This document shows, piece after piece, positions 16,662 to 26,900 of a stretch of 48,254 nucleotides of DNA. The notes beneath the pieces were generated by a model that searched no databases, had not been told where the DNA came from, and worked only from the letters and a program-made list of their open reading frames with translations. This DNA is from Gammaproteobacteria bacterium (GTDB taxonomy: Bacteria > Pseudomonadota > Gammaproteobacteria > JAADGQ01): positions 1 through 48,254 of the forward strand of contig JAKITI010000019.1 in NCBI GenBank assembly GCA_021648145.1, read 5' to 3'. A program made the translations under genes and the position numbers. Every line of letters starts with the position of its first letter. Position 1 is the first letter of the stretch.

Positions 16662-18950
16662 TTACCAATAAACCTTCCACTGGTCATTAGCGTCCATTTT
16701 TATAATGATATCAAACTGATCCCAAGTTCTTGGTTGTACAGCTTCACCCTCTATGTTTTCTAACTGAGTCAAGCTGACGGATGCTGAACCTCTACTCTTT
16801 TTATCAATATATTCAAATCCGGAAATTTCTACAGTGAATGATTGATACTGGTTAAAGAATGTTTTAAGGAAGTGTTGGCGTGCAGAAGACATTTCACTGA
16901 TTTTATTTAGCGCATTGCTATTACGTGCCTTCAAATATTTTTTAAATTCTCCAACCAACTCACTGACGGCTTCAATTCCTTGCCGTGAAGGTATGACAGG
17001 TTGTAAGGCAATCCTTTTAGTTTGTGCTTTCTGGTTAATAGCCTTTTCAATGCGAGTTCGCAGTTGTTTTGTCACGGGTGAGTTTGGTGCAACTCTTTCT
17101 AGAACATGAATAGTTTGGGAGGCACGTATTAAATTATTATTGGTAATATGCTTATTAATTTTTAGTTCATAAAAGCCTATTATTTTTTTAATCCCCTGTT
17201 GCGCTTTTTCATTAGAAGGGTCGAGTTTCAGTGCTTTGTAATAACTATTAAATGCATTTTTACCTTTGGGCATAGAAATTTTATAGGTCGAATAGTAGCG
17301 TTCCGCTTCGGCCAATAATGAGCTAATCTGTTCCAGTTGTTTTTCAGCAGGTTTTTTAGAGCTCTCACTCTTAATTTCTTTTGCAAGGTTAAGTTGCGTT
17401 TGCTTGGTATTTTTAAGCTTTAATCGCATGTCGTTGGCAATTTCTGAGCTAGGCTTAATGGCTTCTATAATCTGAATATATTTTTCAGCTTCCCCCTCTT
17501 TTTGTTTGGAAATACTTTCTTCTATCAGTGTGCTGTAGTGGGTCAAAATATTGTTAATGCCGGTTATTGCGTCTTGGTTGGATGGAGCTAAAGCTAATAC
17601 CTTTTGATAAAGGTAAGTTGCACTGCTCTCTAATGGCTGGATCATCCTTCCAGCGAAGAAGCTCTCTTCTGCTTGTTGTATCAATAGTGCTATCTGTTGT
17701 GCTTGCTCTGCGAGCTCATTGTCATAATCTGCCTTTTCTTGTTTTTGGCTGATTTGTTGAGGGGGCGGTGATAGTGGTGTGGATTCTGCTAAAAAAAGAG
17801 TAAGCACACCAGCTCCAATAATTGTCGCAATACTTATTGTGATGGCGGTTAAGAACCATGGTTTCTTTGTTATTGGTTGTTGTGAAGCAGTTGATGGAGC
17901 ATGATTGTTTTCGTCTCTGTGAGAGGAGGGTGAGCGGTCTTGAGAGCTCCTTTTTTTATGGCTGGGCATGATGACTGTTCTATCGCTTATGTCGCTTATG
18001 TCACTTATGTCACTACCCAAGTGCATAGTCATATTTTCTAAAAGCGGTTTGGGTGCTATTTTACCCTGTAACATTGCTCGCCAGATAGAGAGAATTTTAG
18101 GTCGATCCTGAGTTCGAAACATGAGCGCATTATCAATAGCCAATAAAAAATTGTCACTATACTTTCCAGCCGCAATCTGAGACAGTGGTTTATAGCTGTC
18201 AACGCCATCGTCAAAGAGATCTGATCCTCGTCTTAGAGCGTCTTGAGGCAGGTGCCCTACAATCAAGTAGTAGAGTGTTGCGCCTAATGAGTAGATGTCA
18301 GTCCAGGGGCCTTGTTTGTTGGTACCTTCATGATACTGCTCAAATGGGGTATAACCGAAAGTAATCAAACTGGTTAATGCTTGGGTTTTTTCCTCAGTGG
18401 CCAGTCGTGCAGAACCAAAGTCGATAAGAACAGCTTTGTCATCAGCATCTCTGATAAAGATATTTGCAGGTTTGATATCTCTGTGGATAAAACCACTGTC
18501 ATGAACCAGTGTTAAACCATCAATAATTGGAATAAATAGATTAATTAACTCTTCTTCTTTAAATGAAGTTTTCTCTTTAAATATAACCGAAAGGTCTTTT
18601 CCTTGCTCAAACTCCATAACCATGTAAGCAGTATTGTTTTTTTCAAATACGCTTAAAACTCGAACAATATTTGGATGCTTAAACTTGGCTAATACTCTGG
18701 CTTCCTTTAGAAATTGTTTCAATCCCCAGAAGTATAATTGATGTTTTTCACCGGTAGTAGGATGGACTGTTTGATCAGAGTTGCGTGAGGAAATATCTGT
18801 TGGAAGGTACTCTTTGATAGCGACCAGCTGATCTAAGTTTTCATCTAATGCAAGATAGGTAATGCCAAAACCACCTCGTCCTAATATTGATTTAATATCA
18901 TACCAGTGAAGTTTATAGCCTTCGGGTAAAACATCTTTGCTAAAAATCAA
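16662..18950 (-). CDS. ppkA: T6SS-associated Ser/Thr kinase PpkA-like, single-pass membrane
   Basis: Hanks-type kinase of 762 residues. The glycine loop LGRGGFG is at 22-28, the catalytic lysine in VAIK at K45, HRD at 155-157 and DFG at 176-178, all intact. A juxtamembrane linker contains a triple SDI repeat (about 312-322) and RTVIMP. One transmembrane helix spans about 364-387. The periplasmic part has helical TPR-like repeats and a C-terminal NTF2-like domain ending in WKVYW. In the known pathway PpkA phosphorylates the FHA protein to promote assembly and PppA reverses this; both partners are encoded downstream. It is divergent from tagH across a 314-bp gap. Confidence 0.85.
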   Translation of the reverse strand: MIFSKDVLPEGYKLHWYDIKSILGRGGFGITYLALDENLDQLVAIKEYLPTDISSRNSDQTVHPTTGEKHQLYFWGLKQFLKEARVLAKFKHPNIVRVLSVFEKNNTAYMVMEFEQGKDLSVIFKEKTSFKEEELINLFIPIIDGLTLVHDSGFIHRDIKPANIFIRDADDKAVLIDFGSARLATEEKTQALTSLITFGYTPFEQYHEGTNKQGPWTDIYSLGATLYYLIVGHLPQDALRRGSDLFDDGVDSYKPLSQIAAGKYSDNFLLAIDNALMFRTQDRPKILSIWRAMLQGKIAPKPLLENMTMHLGSDISDISDISDRTVIMPSHKKRSSQDRSPSSHRDENNHAPSTASQQPITKKPWFLTAITISIATIIGAGVLTLFLAESTPLSPPPQQISQKQEKADYDNELAEQAQQIALLIQQAEESFFAGRMIQPLESSATYLYQKVLALAPSNQDAITGINNILTHYSTLIEESISKQKEGEAEKYIQIIEAIKPSSEIANDMRLKLKNTKQTQLNLAKEIKSESSKKPAEKQLEQISSLLAEAERYYSTYKISMPKGKNAFNSYYKALKLDPSNEKAQQGIKKIIGFYELKINKHITNNNLIRASQTIHVLERVAPNSPVTKQLRTRIEKAINQKAQTKRIALQPVIPSRQGIEAVSELVGEFKKYLKARNSNALNKISEMSSARQHFLKTFFNQYQSFTVEISGFEYIDKKSRGSASVSLTQLENIEGEAVQPRTWDQFDIIIKMDANDQWKVYW
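17983..18014. repeat. 9-bp tandem repeat inside ppkA
   Basis: About 3.5 units of TCGCTTATG / TCACTTATG in the plus-strand reading encode repeated Ser-Asp-Ile in the kinase juxtamembrane linker. The unit is a multiple of three, so copy-number change would alter linker length without a frameshift. Confidence 0.8.
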
Positions 18951-19264
18951 TATTTTTCACCTAAAAATAGTTTTGATATGTGTGTTCGATATCTATATGG
19001 TGAGCATCTTAGCAAATATTTCTACTTTAAGAGACCTTCCTTACGATTTATGCTTTTCGTCCCAATTACGTTAAAAATGACCCGAAAATCTTCATTTACT
19101 CCGAGTGAACTCTGGTTTTTAACCATATTCTAAAAAAATCTTGACAATGCTGTAGGCCGCTCCTATTCTTGGACTCTGTATTTCTTAATAACAGTGAACA
19201 TGGTTGCCTCTCTCAAATGGAAGAGAAAATAAGAAACACTTATAGAAAAAAATATTCCGTTTAG
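18951..19264. other. Divergent intergenic region between ppkA and tagH
   Basis: This 314-bp gap separates the kinase gene (minus) from the T6SS core operon (plus). It is AT-rich and has no convincing ORF. The only clear signal is the promoter at 19141-19169. No sigma54-type GG/GC pair was noticed. The kinase promoter must also lie here but I cannot place it. Confidence 0.6.
19141..19169 (+). promoter_or_regulatory. Sigma70-type promoter for the T6SS core operon
   Basis: TTGACA (19141-19146), a 17-bp spacer and TATTCT (19164-19169): a full-consensus -35 with a -10 matching four of six bases. It points at tagH, about 95 bp downstream, so the leader would be about 90 nt. It could drive the whole packed tagH-to-hcp cluster. 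Confidence 0.75.
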
Positions 19265-20695
19265 ATGGTTGAAAGAATGGACTTGGTTCTTGTTGCTAAA
19301 AGCCTGCATGATAAGCGGGGTCAGTTAATACACAAAAGGTTTTGCGAACGAGGAGGCACCATTGGTCGTAGTAGTCACGACGGTTGGGTGTTGCCTGACC
19401 CGCAGCGCTATATTTCAAACCATCATGCAACCATTAAATATGAAAATGGTGATTACTTCCTGATTGATACCAGCACCAACGGCGTTTATCTTAATAACGA
19501 TGAAGAAGCCATTGGTAGAGATCGTAGTCTCAAGCTGAGTCACGGTGACCGCATTTATATCGGTGATTACGAAATTCTGGTTGAACTTGAAGCCAAACAG
19601 GATGCTGTTATTAAGCAGGTCGATAGCCTCTCCAATATGGGAGGTATTCCCGATTCCCTTGATCCGCTAGATCTTTTTAGTCATAGAGATACGACACCTC
19701 AGCGCAACGATGAAGCGATAAGTGCAGTCGATCATGGCATAAAGGATCAATCGGCTAATCTGGATGAATATTTTTCACCCCCTGACATTAAAGTCAAAGC
19801 TGACAAGCAGATACCTGATAACTGGGCGCTGACACACATACCTGAGCAGGTCTCAGAAAACAGCGCGACACTTGAGGTTCCCAAAGATCGGGGGCAAACA
19901 AGCGTCGTGAATAAAAAGCCCCATGTCACCGCTCCAGAAAAAGCTGTGAAAACAGATGAGCACATGCTGTCTGAGCAGTCTCGTTCTGCTCACGAAGTGC
20001 CCGTAATAAAAAAAATCACTTCCCAGAAAATCCCAGTTGCAGCTCCCTCACTTCCAGTATCTACCGATGAATATGACAAGCTTCTGCAAGCACTTGGCAT
20101 TAACAAGGAATCCGTACCACTTGAATTGCTTGATGTGTTACCAAAGACCATCGGTCTGTTGGTAAGAGAGTGTATCTCGGGTTTGATCGGAGAGTTAATG
20201 GCTCGCACCAGCATGAAGAGTGCTTTTCGTGTTGACCAAACGACGATTCAACCTGTTGAAAATAATCCACTTAAATTTTCTGTGGGTGTTGATGAAGCCC
20301 TTGAAAATATGTTGTTAAAAAGTGATCGTGGCTATCTCCCTGCGCTGGATGCGGTTAGAGAGGGGTTTAACGATATGAAGGCTCACCAGATGGCAATGGT
20401 GGCTGGTATGCAAGGTGCACTACAAGATATATTGCAGCGTTTTGATCCCGAGATACTAGAAGAGCGTTTTGCTGTAGGCTCTAAAGAAAATATTCTTCTA
20501 TCGGCCTATAACAAAACAAAGTATTGGGCTCATTACAAAGAACTTTATGAAGTGATCAATAAAGAAGCTCTGGATAATTTCCAGAACCTTTTGGGGGAAG
20601 GCTTTATGAAAGCTTATGAAGATCAGATGTATAAGATAAAGAGTGCTGATCGTGAGCCAAAAGAGCAGAGTGGTAAGGAGTCATTGTATGACTGA
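19265..20695 (+). CDS. tagH: T6SS FHA-domain protein TagH/Fha
   Basis: Cytoplasmic scaffold of 476 residues. An N-terminal FHA domain (about 1-115) has the phosphothreonine-binding features GTIGRSSHD, SNHHA and DTSTNGVYLN. A long low-complexity linker follows (about 120-260), then the conserved C-terminal TagH domain (about 265-465). In the PpkA/PppA pathway its phosphorylated form promotes T6SS assembly. ATG 19277 (MDLVLVAK) is an alternative start; neither has a strong ribosome site. It overlaps tssJ by 8 bp. Confidence 0.9.
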   Translation: MVERMDLVLVAKSLHDKRGQLIHKRFCERGGTIGRSSHDGWVLPDPQRYISNHHATIKYENGDYFLIDTSTNGVYLNNDEEAIGRDRSLKLSHGDRIYIGDYEILVELEAKQDAVIKQVDSLSNMGGIPDSLDPLDLFSHRDTTPQRNDEAISAVDHGIKDQSANLDEYFSPPDIKVKADKQIPDNWALTHIPEQVSENSATLEVPKDRGQTSVVNKKPHVTAPEKAVKTDEHMLSEQSRSAHEVPVIKKITSQKIPVAAPSLPVSTDEYDKLLQALGINKESVPLELLDVLPKTIGLLVRECISGLIGELMARTSMKSAFRVDQTTIQPVENNPLKFSVGVDEALENMLLKSDRGYLPALDAVREGFNDMKAHQMAMVAGMQGALQDILQRFDPEILEERFAVGSKENILLSAYNKTKYWAHYKELYEVINKEALDNFQNLLGEGFMKAYEDQMYKIKSADREPKEQSGKESLYD

Positions 20696-21182
20696 TAGAT
20701 GGCACTATTTTATACTAACGGTCATTGTTTTAATGGTCTTGATTATGTCCAGTTGTGCGAGCAATACGCCTAAGCAGCGAACATTTACCGGTCATTTAAT
20801 TGTTGCCCCCAATGCCAATCCAGACCATCAGGGGCGACCTTCCCCGATCATCGTTAAAATATATCAATTGAAAGAAGTTAGTGCTTTTCAAGAGTCTGAT
20901 TTTTTCTCCTTGTTTGATGAGGGGAGAGCGATTTTAAGCGGTGACTTAATCTCTGTTGAAGAGCGTGAATTGCAACCTGGTATAAGTTACGACTATACAG
21001 CTGATGTTGATCCAGCCACTACTTACATCGCTATGATTGCCGCATTTAGAGATATTGAAAAAGCGCGGTGGCGTGTGGTTGTCAAATTGCCTGAGAAGGA
21101 TTTTTTCGATTTTATAAAAAACCGAATATTACAGGTTAATGTATCAGATCTGAGTGTTTCTGCTGCTTTTATTGAGCGATAA
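20688..21182 (+). CDS. tssJ: T6SS outer-membrane lipoprotein TssJ
   Basis: Lipoprotein of 164 residues anchoring the TssJLM membrane complex in the outer membrane. ATG 20688 has TAAGGAG seven bases upstream; the longer frame from 20643 lies inside tagH and would bury the signal peptide. The lipobox MSSC acylates C23. The beta-sandwich body shows family-type segments (IIVKIYQLKEVSAFQ, DFFSLFD, ISYDYTADVDP). Confidence 0.9.
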   Translation: MTDRWHYFILTVIVLMVLIMSSCASNTPKQRTFTGHLIVAPNANPDHQGRPSPIIVKIYQLKEVSAFQESDFFSLFDEGRAILSGDLISVEERELQPGISYDYTADVDPATTYIAMIAAFRDIEKARWRVVVKLPEKDFFDFIKNRILQVNVSDLSVSAAFIER

Positions 21183-21261
21183 TATAAGTACTTTTATGAA
21201 GGGGTTTGTGAGCTTTGAAAAGTATAAATAAGCAATGTAATTTAAATAATAAGGTGGGTGT

Positions 21262-22608
21262 ATGCCGTGGAACAATAAAGTTATCTGGTCAGAGGGGATG
21301 TTTATCCGACCACAGCACTTTCAACAACAAATTCGGTATATAGAAAACTTTGTTGAGGGGCGTTGCTCGGCTTTTGGTGCTTATGGCTGGGGGTTTTCTG
21401 TGCTTAATATTGATCAAAAATTATTAAGCCTTGGTAAGTTTTCAATGTCCGAGGCGAAGGGGGTTTTCCCTGATGGTACACCGTTTAATATTCCTGAAGA
21501 AGATCTCTCTCCCGCCCCGTTAGATGTGCCTGAGGATATCCGCAATACGATTGTTTATCTCTCACTTCCTCTTAAACGTCAAGGCGTGCTGGATGCTGAT
21601 GTAGCAGGCACGCATGTGGGGTTAGTTCGAAACCGATTATGTGATGACAACACCTTTGATGCCACCCTGGCAGAAAATGGCGCGGCAGATATTCAGGTGG
21701 GTCAGTTAGGGCTGAGTTATCTGTTAGATGGTGAAGTGATGAGCGACCACACCACGGTTGCCATTGCAAAAATTGTTGAGCGCAAGGCGGGTGGTAACGT
21801 TGTATTAGACAGTACGTTTATTCCGCCTGTTGTGAGTTGTCAGGCAGTTTCTGTATTGACAAGTTTTCTTGATGAGTTGTCGGGCTTGTTAAAACACCGA
21901 GTTGAAGCTTTGGCAAGCCGGGTGTCACTGTCGGGGCGTGGTGGAGCGGCGGAAATTTCTGATTATCTTTTTCTGCAGGTGGTTAATCGTTACAGTCCGG
22001 TTTTTGCTCATTCGGCAAGTATGAGCACACTGCACCCCGAGTCGCTTTACCGCGACATGATTGCTCTGGCAGGTGAACTGGCAACCTTTACGCGCGCCGA
22101 TCGTCAAGCAGCTAATTTCCCGGTTTATAAACATCACAATCTAGAAGCAACATTTACCCCAGTGATGGACGATGTGCGCCAAGCTTTAACCACCGTACTT
22201 GAGCAAACAGCCGTCTCTATTCCATTGAAAGAAAAACGTTATGGCATTCGTGTTGGCAATATTGGCGATAAAACACTGTTCGAACGCGCAAGCTTTGTGC
22301 TTGCTATCAGTGCGGATATGGCCAACGAAACACTGCGTAGTGACTTTCCCAGTCGAGTCAAAATTGGCTCGGTTGAGCAGATCAGTGAACTTGTTAATGT
22401 TCAACTGCAGGGCATCAAGGTCAACCCACTTCCCATTGCGCCTCGTCAGATCCCTTACCATGCTGGCTCAATCTATTTCGAGCTGGAAAAGGGATGTGAG
22501 TATTGGGATAAATTAAAACTTAGTGGTGCCATCGCCTTGCATCTCAGTGGTGAGTTCCCCGGCATTACCATGGAATTTTGGGTCATAAAAGGGGGGATGA
22601 AACGGTGA
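21262..22608 (+). CDS. tssK: T6SS baseplate-membrane connector TssK
   Basis: TssK of 448 residues, the family's usual size, which links the baseplate (TssEFG) to the TssJLM complex. The N-terminus has the hallmark VIWSEGMFIRPQHFQQQ. AAGGTGGG precedes ATG 21262. A 79-bp AT-rich gap separates it from tssJ, the longest gap in the operon. Its stop overlaps the GTG of tssL (GTGA). Confidence 0.95.
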   Translation: MPWNNKVIWSEGMFIRPQHFQQQIRYIENFVEGRCSAFGAYGWGFSVLNIDQKLLSLGKFSMSEAKGVFPDGTPFNIPEEDLSPAPLDVPEDIRNTIVYLSLPLKRQGVLDADVAGTHVGLVRNRLCDDNTFDATLAENGAADIQVGQLGLSYLLDGEVMSDHTTVAIAKIVERKAGGNVVLDSTFIPPVVSCQAVSVLTSFLDELSGLLKHRVEALASRVSLSGRGGAAEISDYLFLQVVNRYSPVFAHSASMSTLHPESLYRDMIALAGELATFTRADRQAANFPVYKHHNLEATFTPVMDDVRQALTTVLEQTAVSIPLKEKRYGIRVGNIGDKTLFERASFVLAISADMANETLRSDFPSRVKIGSVEQISELVNVQLQGIKVNPLPIAPRQIPYHAGSIYFELEKGCEYWDKLKLSGAIALHLSGEFPGITMEFWVIKGGMKR

Positions 22609-23966
22609 CGACTGATGACCCCTTTTCTGCTCAAAACAACGAAGGCAGAACCGTTGTTCGTCCGCGCCCTGGTGGTAGCCGTCGGCAGGCGGCCTCTGCC
22701 TCTCCGCGTCAGCCATCACCTCCGAACTCATCTGCCCTTGAATACAATCAAGTTGCATCCAATGCCGTCAGTGCTTATGGGCTTAATCCGCTGGTGGCGG
22801 CTGCTAACGTATTGTTATTAACCACAGGCCAGTTGCGAAATACTACCAGTCATCCTGATCCCGATATGTTGCACAATCTGGTTGCGCGTGAGATAACTAA
22901 TTTTGAGAGCAGTGCACGCAACAAAGGTGAAACACCAGAGGTTATTTTTACTGCCCGTTATTTGCTGTGTACTTTTATAGATGAAATTGTTTTAAGTACA
23001 CCGTGGGGAAGCCAGAGCGCCTGGAGTCAGCAGACCTTGCTAAGCAAGTTCCACAACGAAGTGGGTGGCGGTGAAAAATTTTTTAAAATTCTGGATAAAT
23101 TACTGCAAGAGCCAGCTCGTAATCTAGCGCTACTGGAACTGATCTACGTCTGTTTAGCTCTGGGCTTTAAAGGGAAATATCGAGTGCAAGCTGGTGGTGT
23201 TGGCCACGTCGAAGATATACAGCACCAACTGATGAACACCTTGCGCCAGCAACGTGGTGATACTGAACGTGAGCTGTCACCTCATTGGCGAGGCGTTGAA
23301 GATAAACGCAACCCCTTGGCTCGTCACGTACCTTTGTGGGTGGTGAGTGCTGTTGCCGTAACGGTATTATTGCTGCTTTGGTTTGCTTTTAGTATGCGCC
23401 TAAGTGCCCACTCTGATCCAGTGATGGAAGAGCTGCAACTACTGGGTCGTAGTGTGCCAGCCATTGTTGAACGTGCGGAAACGGTACCAAAAAGAGCACC
23501 GAATTTTTCCGTTGCACGGGCGTTGGCGATGGAGATAAAGCAGCGCTTAGTTTATGTTGATGAGTCCGCGACAAGCGTCTCCATCGTGGTGCGTGGCGAG
23601 GATTTATTTGCCCCCGCTCGAGCGACTCTAACGGAGCAGCGTATACCTTTGATTCAAAAGATCGCTTTGGTTTTGGAACGTTTACCGGGTCCGGTTTTAG
23701 TCACAGGTCATACCGATAACGATCCAATTGGCGGCAGTTTGCGTTTAAAATTTCCCAGCAACTGGGATTTATCACAAAAGCGCGCTGAGGCGGTGGCGAC
23801 GTTATTAAAAATGAATATCAGCGAACCACAACGAGTGATTGCCGAAGGCCTTGCGGATACACAACCTCTGGTGGCTAATAGCAGCTCTGAAAACAAGGCG
23901 CGCAATCGACGGGTCGAGATTACCTTGCAGTTCTTGGGTGACGGGTCAGAGGGGTTGATGCGATGA
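22605..23966 (+). CDS. tssL: T6SS inner-membrane protein TssL with C-terminal OmpA-like domain
   Basis: TssL of 453 residues. I use GTG 22605, with GGGGGG upstream and GTGA overlap with tssK, rather than TTG 22578. A Pro/Arg-rich N-tail is followed by the DotU/TssL cytoplasmic domain (about 55-225, with VARE, ARYLLCTFIDE, WGSQSAWS). One transmembrane helix is at about 242-264. The periplasmic OmpA/MotB-like peptidoglycan-binding domain (about 310-450) has GHTDNDP and NRRVEI. This extended form anchors the complex to the cell wall without a separate TagL. It overlaps tssM by ATGA. Confidence 0.94.
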   Translation: MTTDDPFSAQNNEGRTVVRPRPGGSRRQAASASPRQPSPPNSSALEYNQVASNAVSAYGLNPLVAAANVLLLTTGQLRNTTSHPDPDMLHNLVAREITNFESSARNKGETPEVIFTARYLLCTFIDEIVLSTPWGSQSAWSQQTLLSKFHNEVGGGEKFFKILDKLLQEPARNLALLELIYVCLALGFKGKYRVQAGGVGHVEDIQHQLMNTLRQQRGDTERELSPHWRGVEDKRNPLARHVPLWVVSAVAVTVLLLLWFAFSMRLSAHSDPVMEELQLLGRSVPAIVERAETVPKRAPNFSVARALAMEIKQRLVYVDESATSVSIVVRGEDLFAPARATLTEQRIPLIQKIALVLERLPGPVLVTGHTDNDPIGGSLRLKFPSNWDLSQKRAEAVATLLKMNISEPQRVIAEGLADTQPLVANSSSENKARNRRVEITLQFLGDGSEGLMR

Positions 23967-26900
23967 AAAAAATATTTAATTTTTTCACGCAACGCTGGGT
24001 GGTTTCGCTATTGGGGGTTATTGCACTCTCCTTGATCATTTGGTACATCGGACCACTGATTGCAATTGCTGGAAAAATACCGCTTGAGAGTGAGTTTTCT
24101 CGTCTGATTATGGTTGTCGTGGTGATTGCTTTATGGGCGGGTCACTTGGCATTTAGAAAAATTAAATCTGCTTTAGCAGGTAAACAGTTGATGGCAGGCA
24201 TCAGTCAGGCGGCCACCAAGGACGCGCCTGATTATGGTGCAGAAGAAGTTGCCCAGCTTAAAGCACGTTTTGAGGAGGCTATTGAGGTACTCAAACAATC
24301 GCGGCGTGGCAAAGGCCGCAAGGCGACCAGTCTTTACGATCTGCCTTGGTATGTAATTATCGGCCCACCGGGCTCAGGAAAAACCACCGCTTTGGCAAAC
24401 TCAGGGCTGGAATTCCCTTTGGCGGATCGCTTTGGTGATAAAGCTCTGCAAGGGGTTGGTGGCACACGCAATTGTGATTGGTGGTTTAGCAACGACGCGG
24501 TGCTGCTTGATACTGCGGGGCGTTATGTGACTCAAGACAGTCAAGCTGAAGTGGATAGTGCGGCTTGGACAGGGTTTTTAGATTTACTTAAAAAATACCG
24601 CCGTCGTCGCCCCATCAATGGCGTCATGGTTGCCATTAGCATTTCAGATTTAATGGTTCAGAATGAGTACGAGCGAAAACTTCATGTCACGGCGATAAAG
24701 CAACGAATTCACGAACTTTACCAGCACTTTGGTATGCGTTTTCCTGTTTACGTGCTGTTAACAAAGTGCGACTTGATCGCAGGCTTCATGGAATTTTTTG
24801 ATGATCTGGGGCGGGAAGAGAGAGAGCAAGTCTGGGGGATGACTTTTCCATTAGAGGAGCAGGCTGATGGCTCTGCCGTGGAGCATTTTGCGCGTGAGTT
24901 TGATGGCCTTCTGCAACGCATTAATGAACGCCTGGTTGGGCGTTTAAGTCAGGAGCGTGATAATCAGCGTCGAACCTTGATTTATGGTTTTCCTCAACAA
25001 TTTTCCGCCGTCAAAGAGACCTTTGATCTATTTCTAAAAGATATCTTTCGCCCCAGCCGTTTTGATGAACCAGTGATGCTGAGAGGTGTTTATTTCACCA
25101 GTGGAACGCAAGAGGGCACACCAATTGATCGCGTCATGGGTCGTTTGGCTCGTAGCTTTGGTTTAAATCAACAAGCGATTCCTTCCTTTGGTGGCCAAAA
25201 TCGTGCCTATTTCATCACCGACTTTTTGAAGAAAGTAATGATTCCCGAGGCACAAATTGCGGGCACCAATCAGCGGCTAGAGCGTCATCGCGTCTGGCTG
25301 CAAGATGGAGCCTATGCCATAGCCGCAGGGCTAACTGCCTTGTGTGTTGTGGCTTGGGTGGTGAGTTACAGTCAAAACCAGGCCTATATTGAAGACGTGG
25401 CGGTTCAGGTAGCCGAGGCTCAGGCGAGTGTAGAAGCATTGGATGCCTCTCATCGTGATCCTGTGTTGGTTCTGCCGACGTTAAACACTGTGCGAGCCAT
25501 GACGACGGGTCTGGATGTTAACGATGGTGGTGAGCCTTGGTCCATGGGCTTTGGGCTTTATCAAGGTGAGCGTTTAGGGGTCAAAGCGCGAGCCGCTTAT
25601 CAGCGCTTGCTGAATACGACCTTCTTGCCTCGCCTAATTTTGCGCCTTGAAGCACAACTGAAATCGGCTACAGATAACCCGGACTATCTATTTGAGGGGC
25701 TTAAAGTTTATCTTATGCTGAGAGAGCAATCTCAATTTGATGCTGAAACGATTGCCGCATGGATTTCACTGGATTGGGATCAAAACCAACCGCGAGATTT
25801 CACTGAAGTGCACATGCAGCAGATGAACGACCATCTACAAACACTGCTTGCTGCAGGCTCTCCAGTATTGCCCCTCGCTTTGGATGAAAAATTAATCGCT
25901 GATACTCGTGAAATACTGAGGCAAGTTCCGTTGGCTGAACGCACTTATGGGCGTTTAAAACGGGCTAATCTGGGGCGTAGTGGCATTGCGCCATTTCGAC
26001 TGACAGAAGCGGGTGGGGTTGATACTCCTGTGATGCTTTCTCGTCGCAGTGGTCAACCCCTCAATGCGGGGATTGATGGCTTTTTTACTTATGCCGGTTT
26101 TCATGAGCTTTTTCTTCCGCAGAGTGAAACATTAAGCACCGAAATAGCCGCAGAACGCTGGGTTATTGGCGAAGAAGATGGTTTGATGAAAGATGCTCAG
26201 GCACAAACGCTGTTAAACGAAGAGGTGCATCGGCTTTATCAAAAAGAGTATATCGACCGCTGGGAAGCACTGCTGGCTGATGTGAAACTGGCTCCAGTGA
26301 CTAACATCAATCGAGGGGTTGAGATTCTTAACGTGATGTCCGGGCCGAACTCTCCATTGCGCCAGATCTTGCTTGCTGTATCAAAAGAGACAAGGTTGAC
26401 GCGTACTTTTGCCAACGACTCGGGTTTGATAGACGAAGCGGCTGGCCGTATTGATTCGCTGAAAAAACGCCTGACCCGTGTGATTGGCTTAGATGAAATA
26501 CCTAATGTTTTTGACGAGGTGAATGAAAGCCCTGGTCAGTTGGTAGAGGATCACTTTGCCAGGTTAAACAGTCTGGTGATGCCGCGTGAAGATGGCACTA
26601 TGCCCATTGATGAAACCTTGATGGGGCTGAATGAGCTATATATTTATCTCGACTCCATTGCCAGCGCGGCTGATCGTGGTCAAGCTGCCATGAATGCGGT
26701 CAAGGGTAACGATGCTTTAAGCAATATTGTGCAAAAATTGAAAATTAAAGCTAAGCGTCAGCCTGAACTGGTTGGCCGTTTGATGATGACTGCCGCAAGC
26801 AGCAGCAAGAATTTGACTGTCGGTGGCGTGCGCTCATACCTCAATACTATGTGGCAATCAAACCCTCTCTCTTTTTGTCGACGCGCAATTAATGATCGCT

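Noticed and set aside
16638-16662. Possible terminator with T6 run between DUF1287 gene and ppkA
   Set aside because: Only four secure base pairs (TTGG/CCAA) around a nine-base loop; too weak to call.
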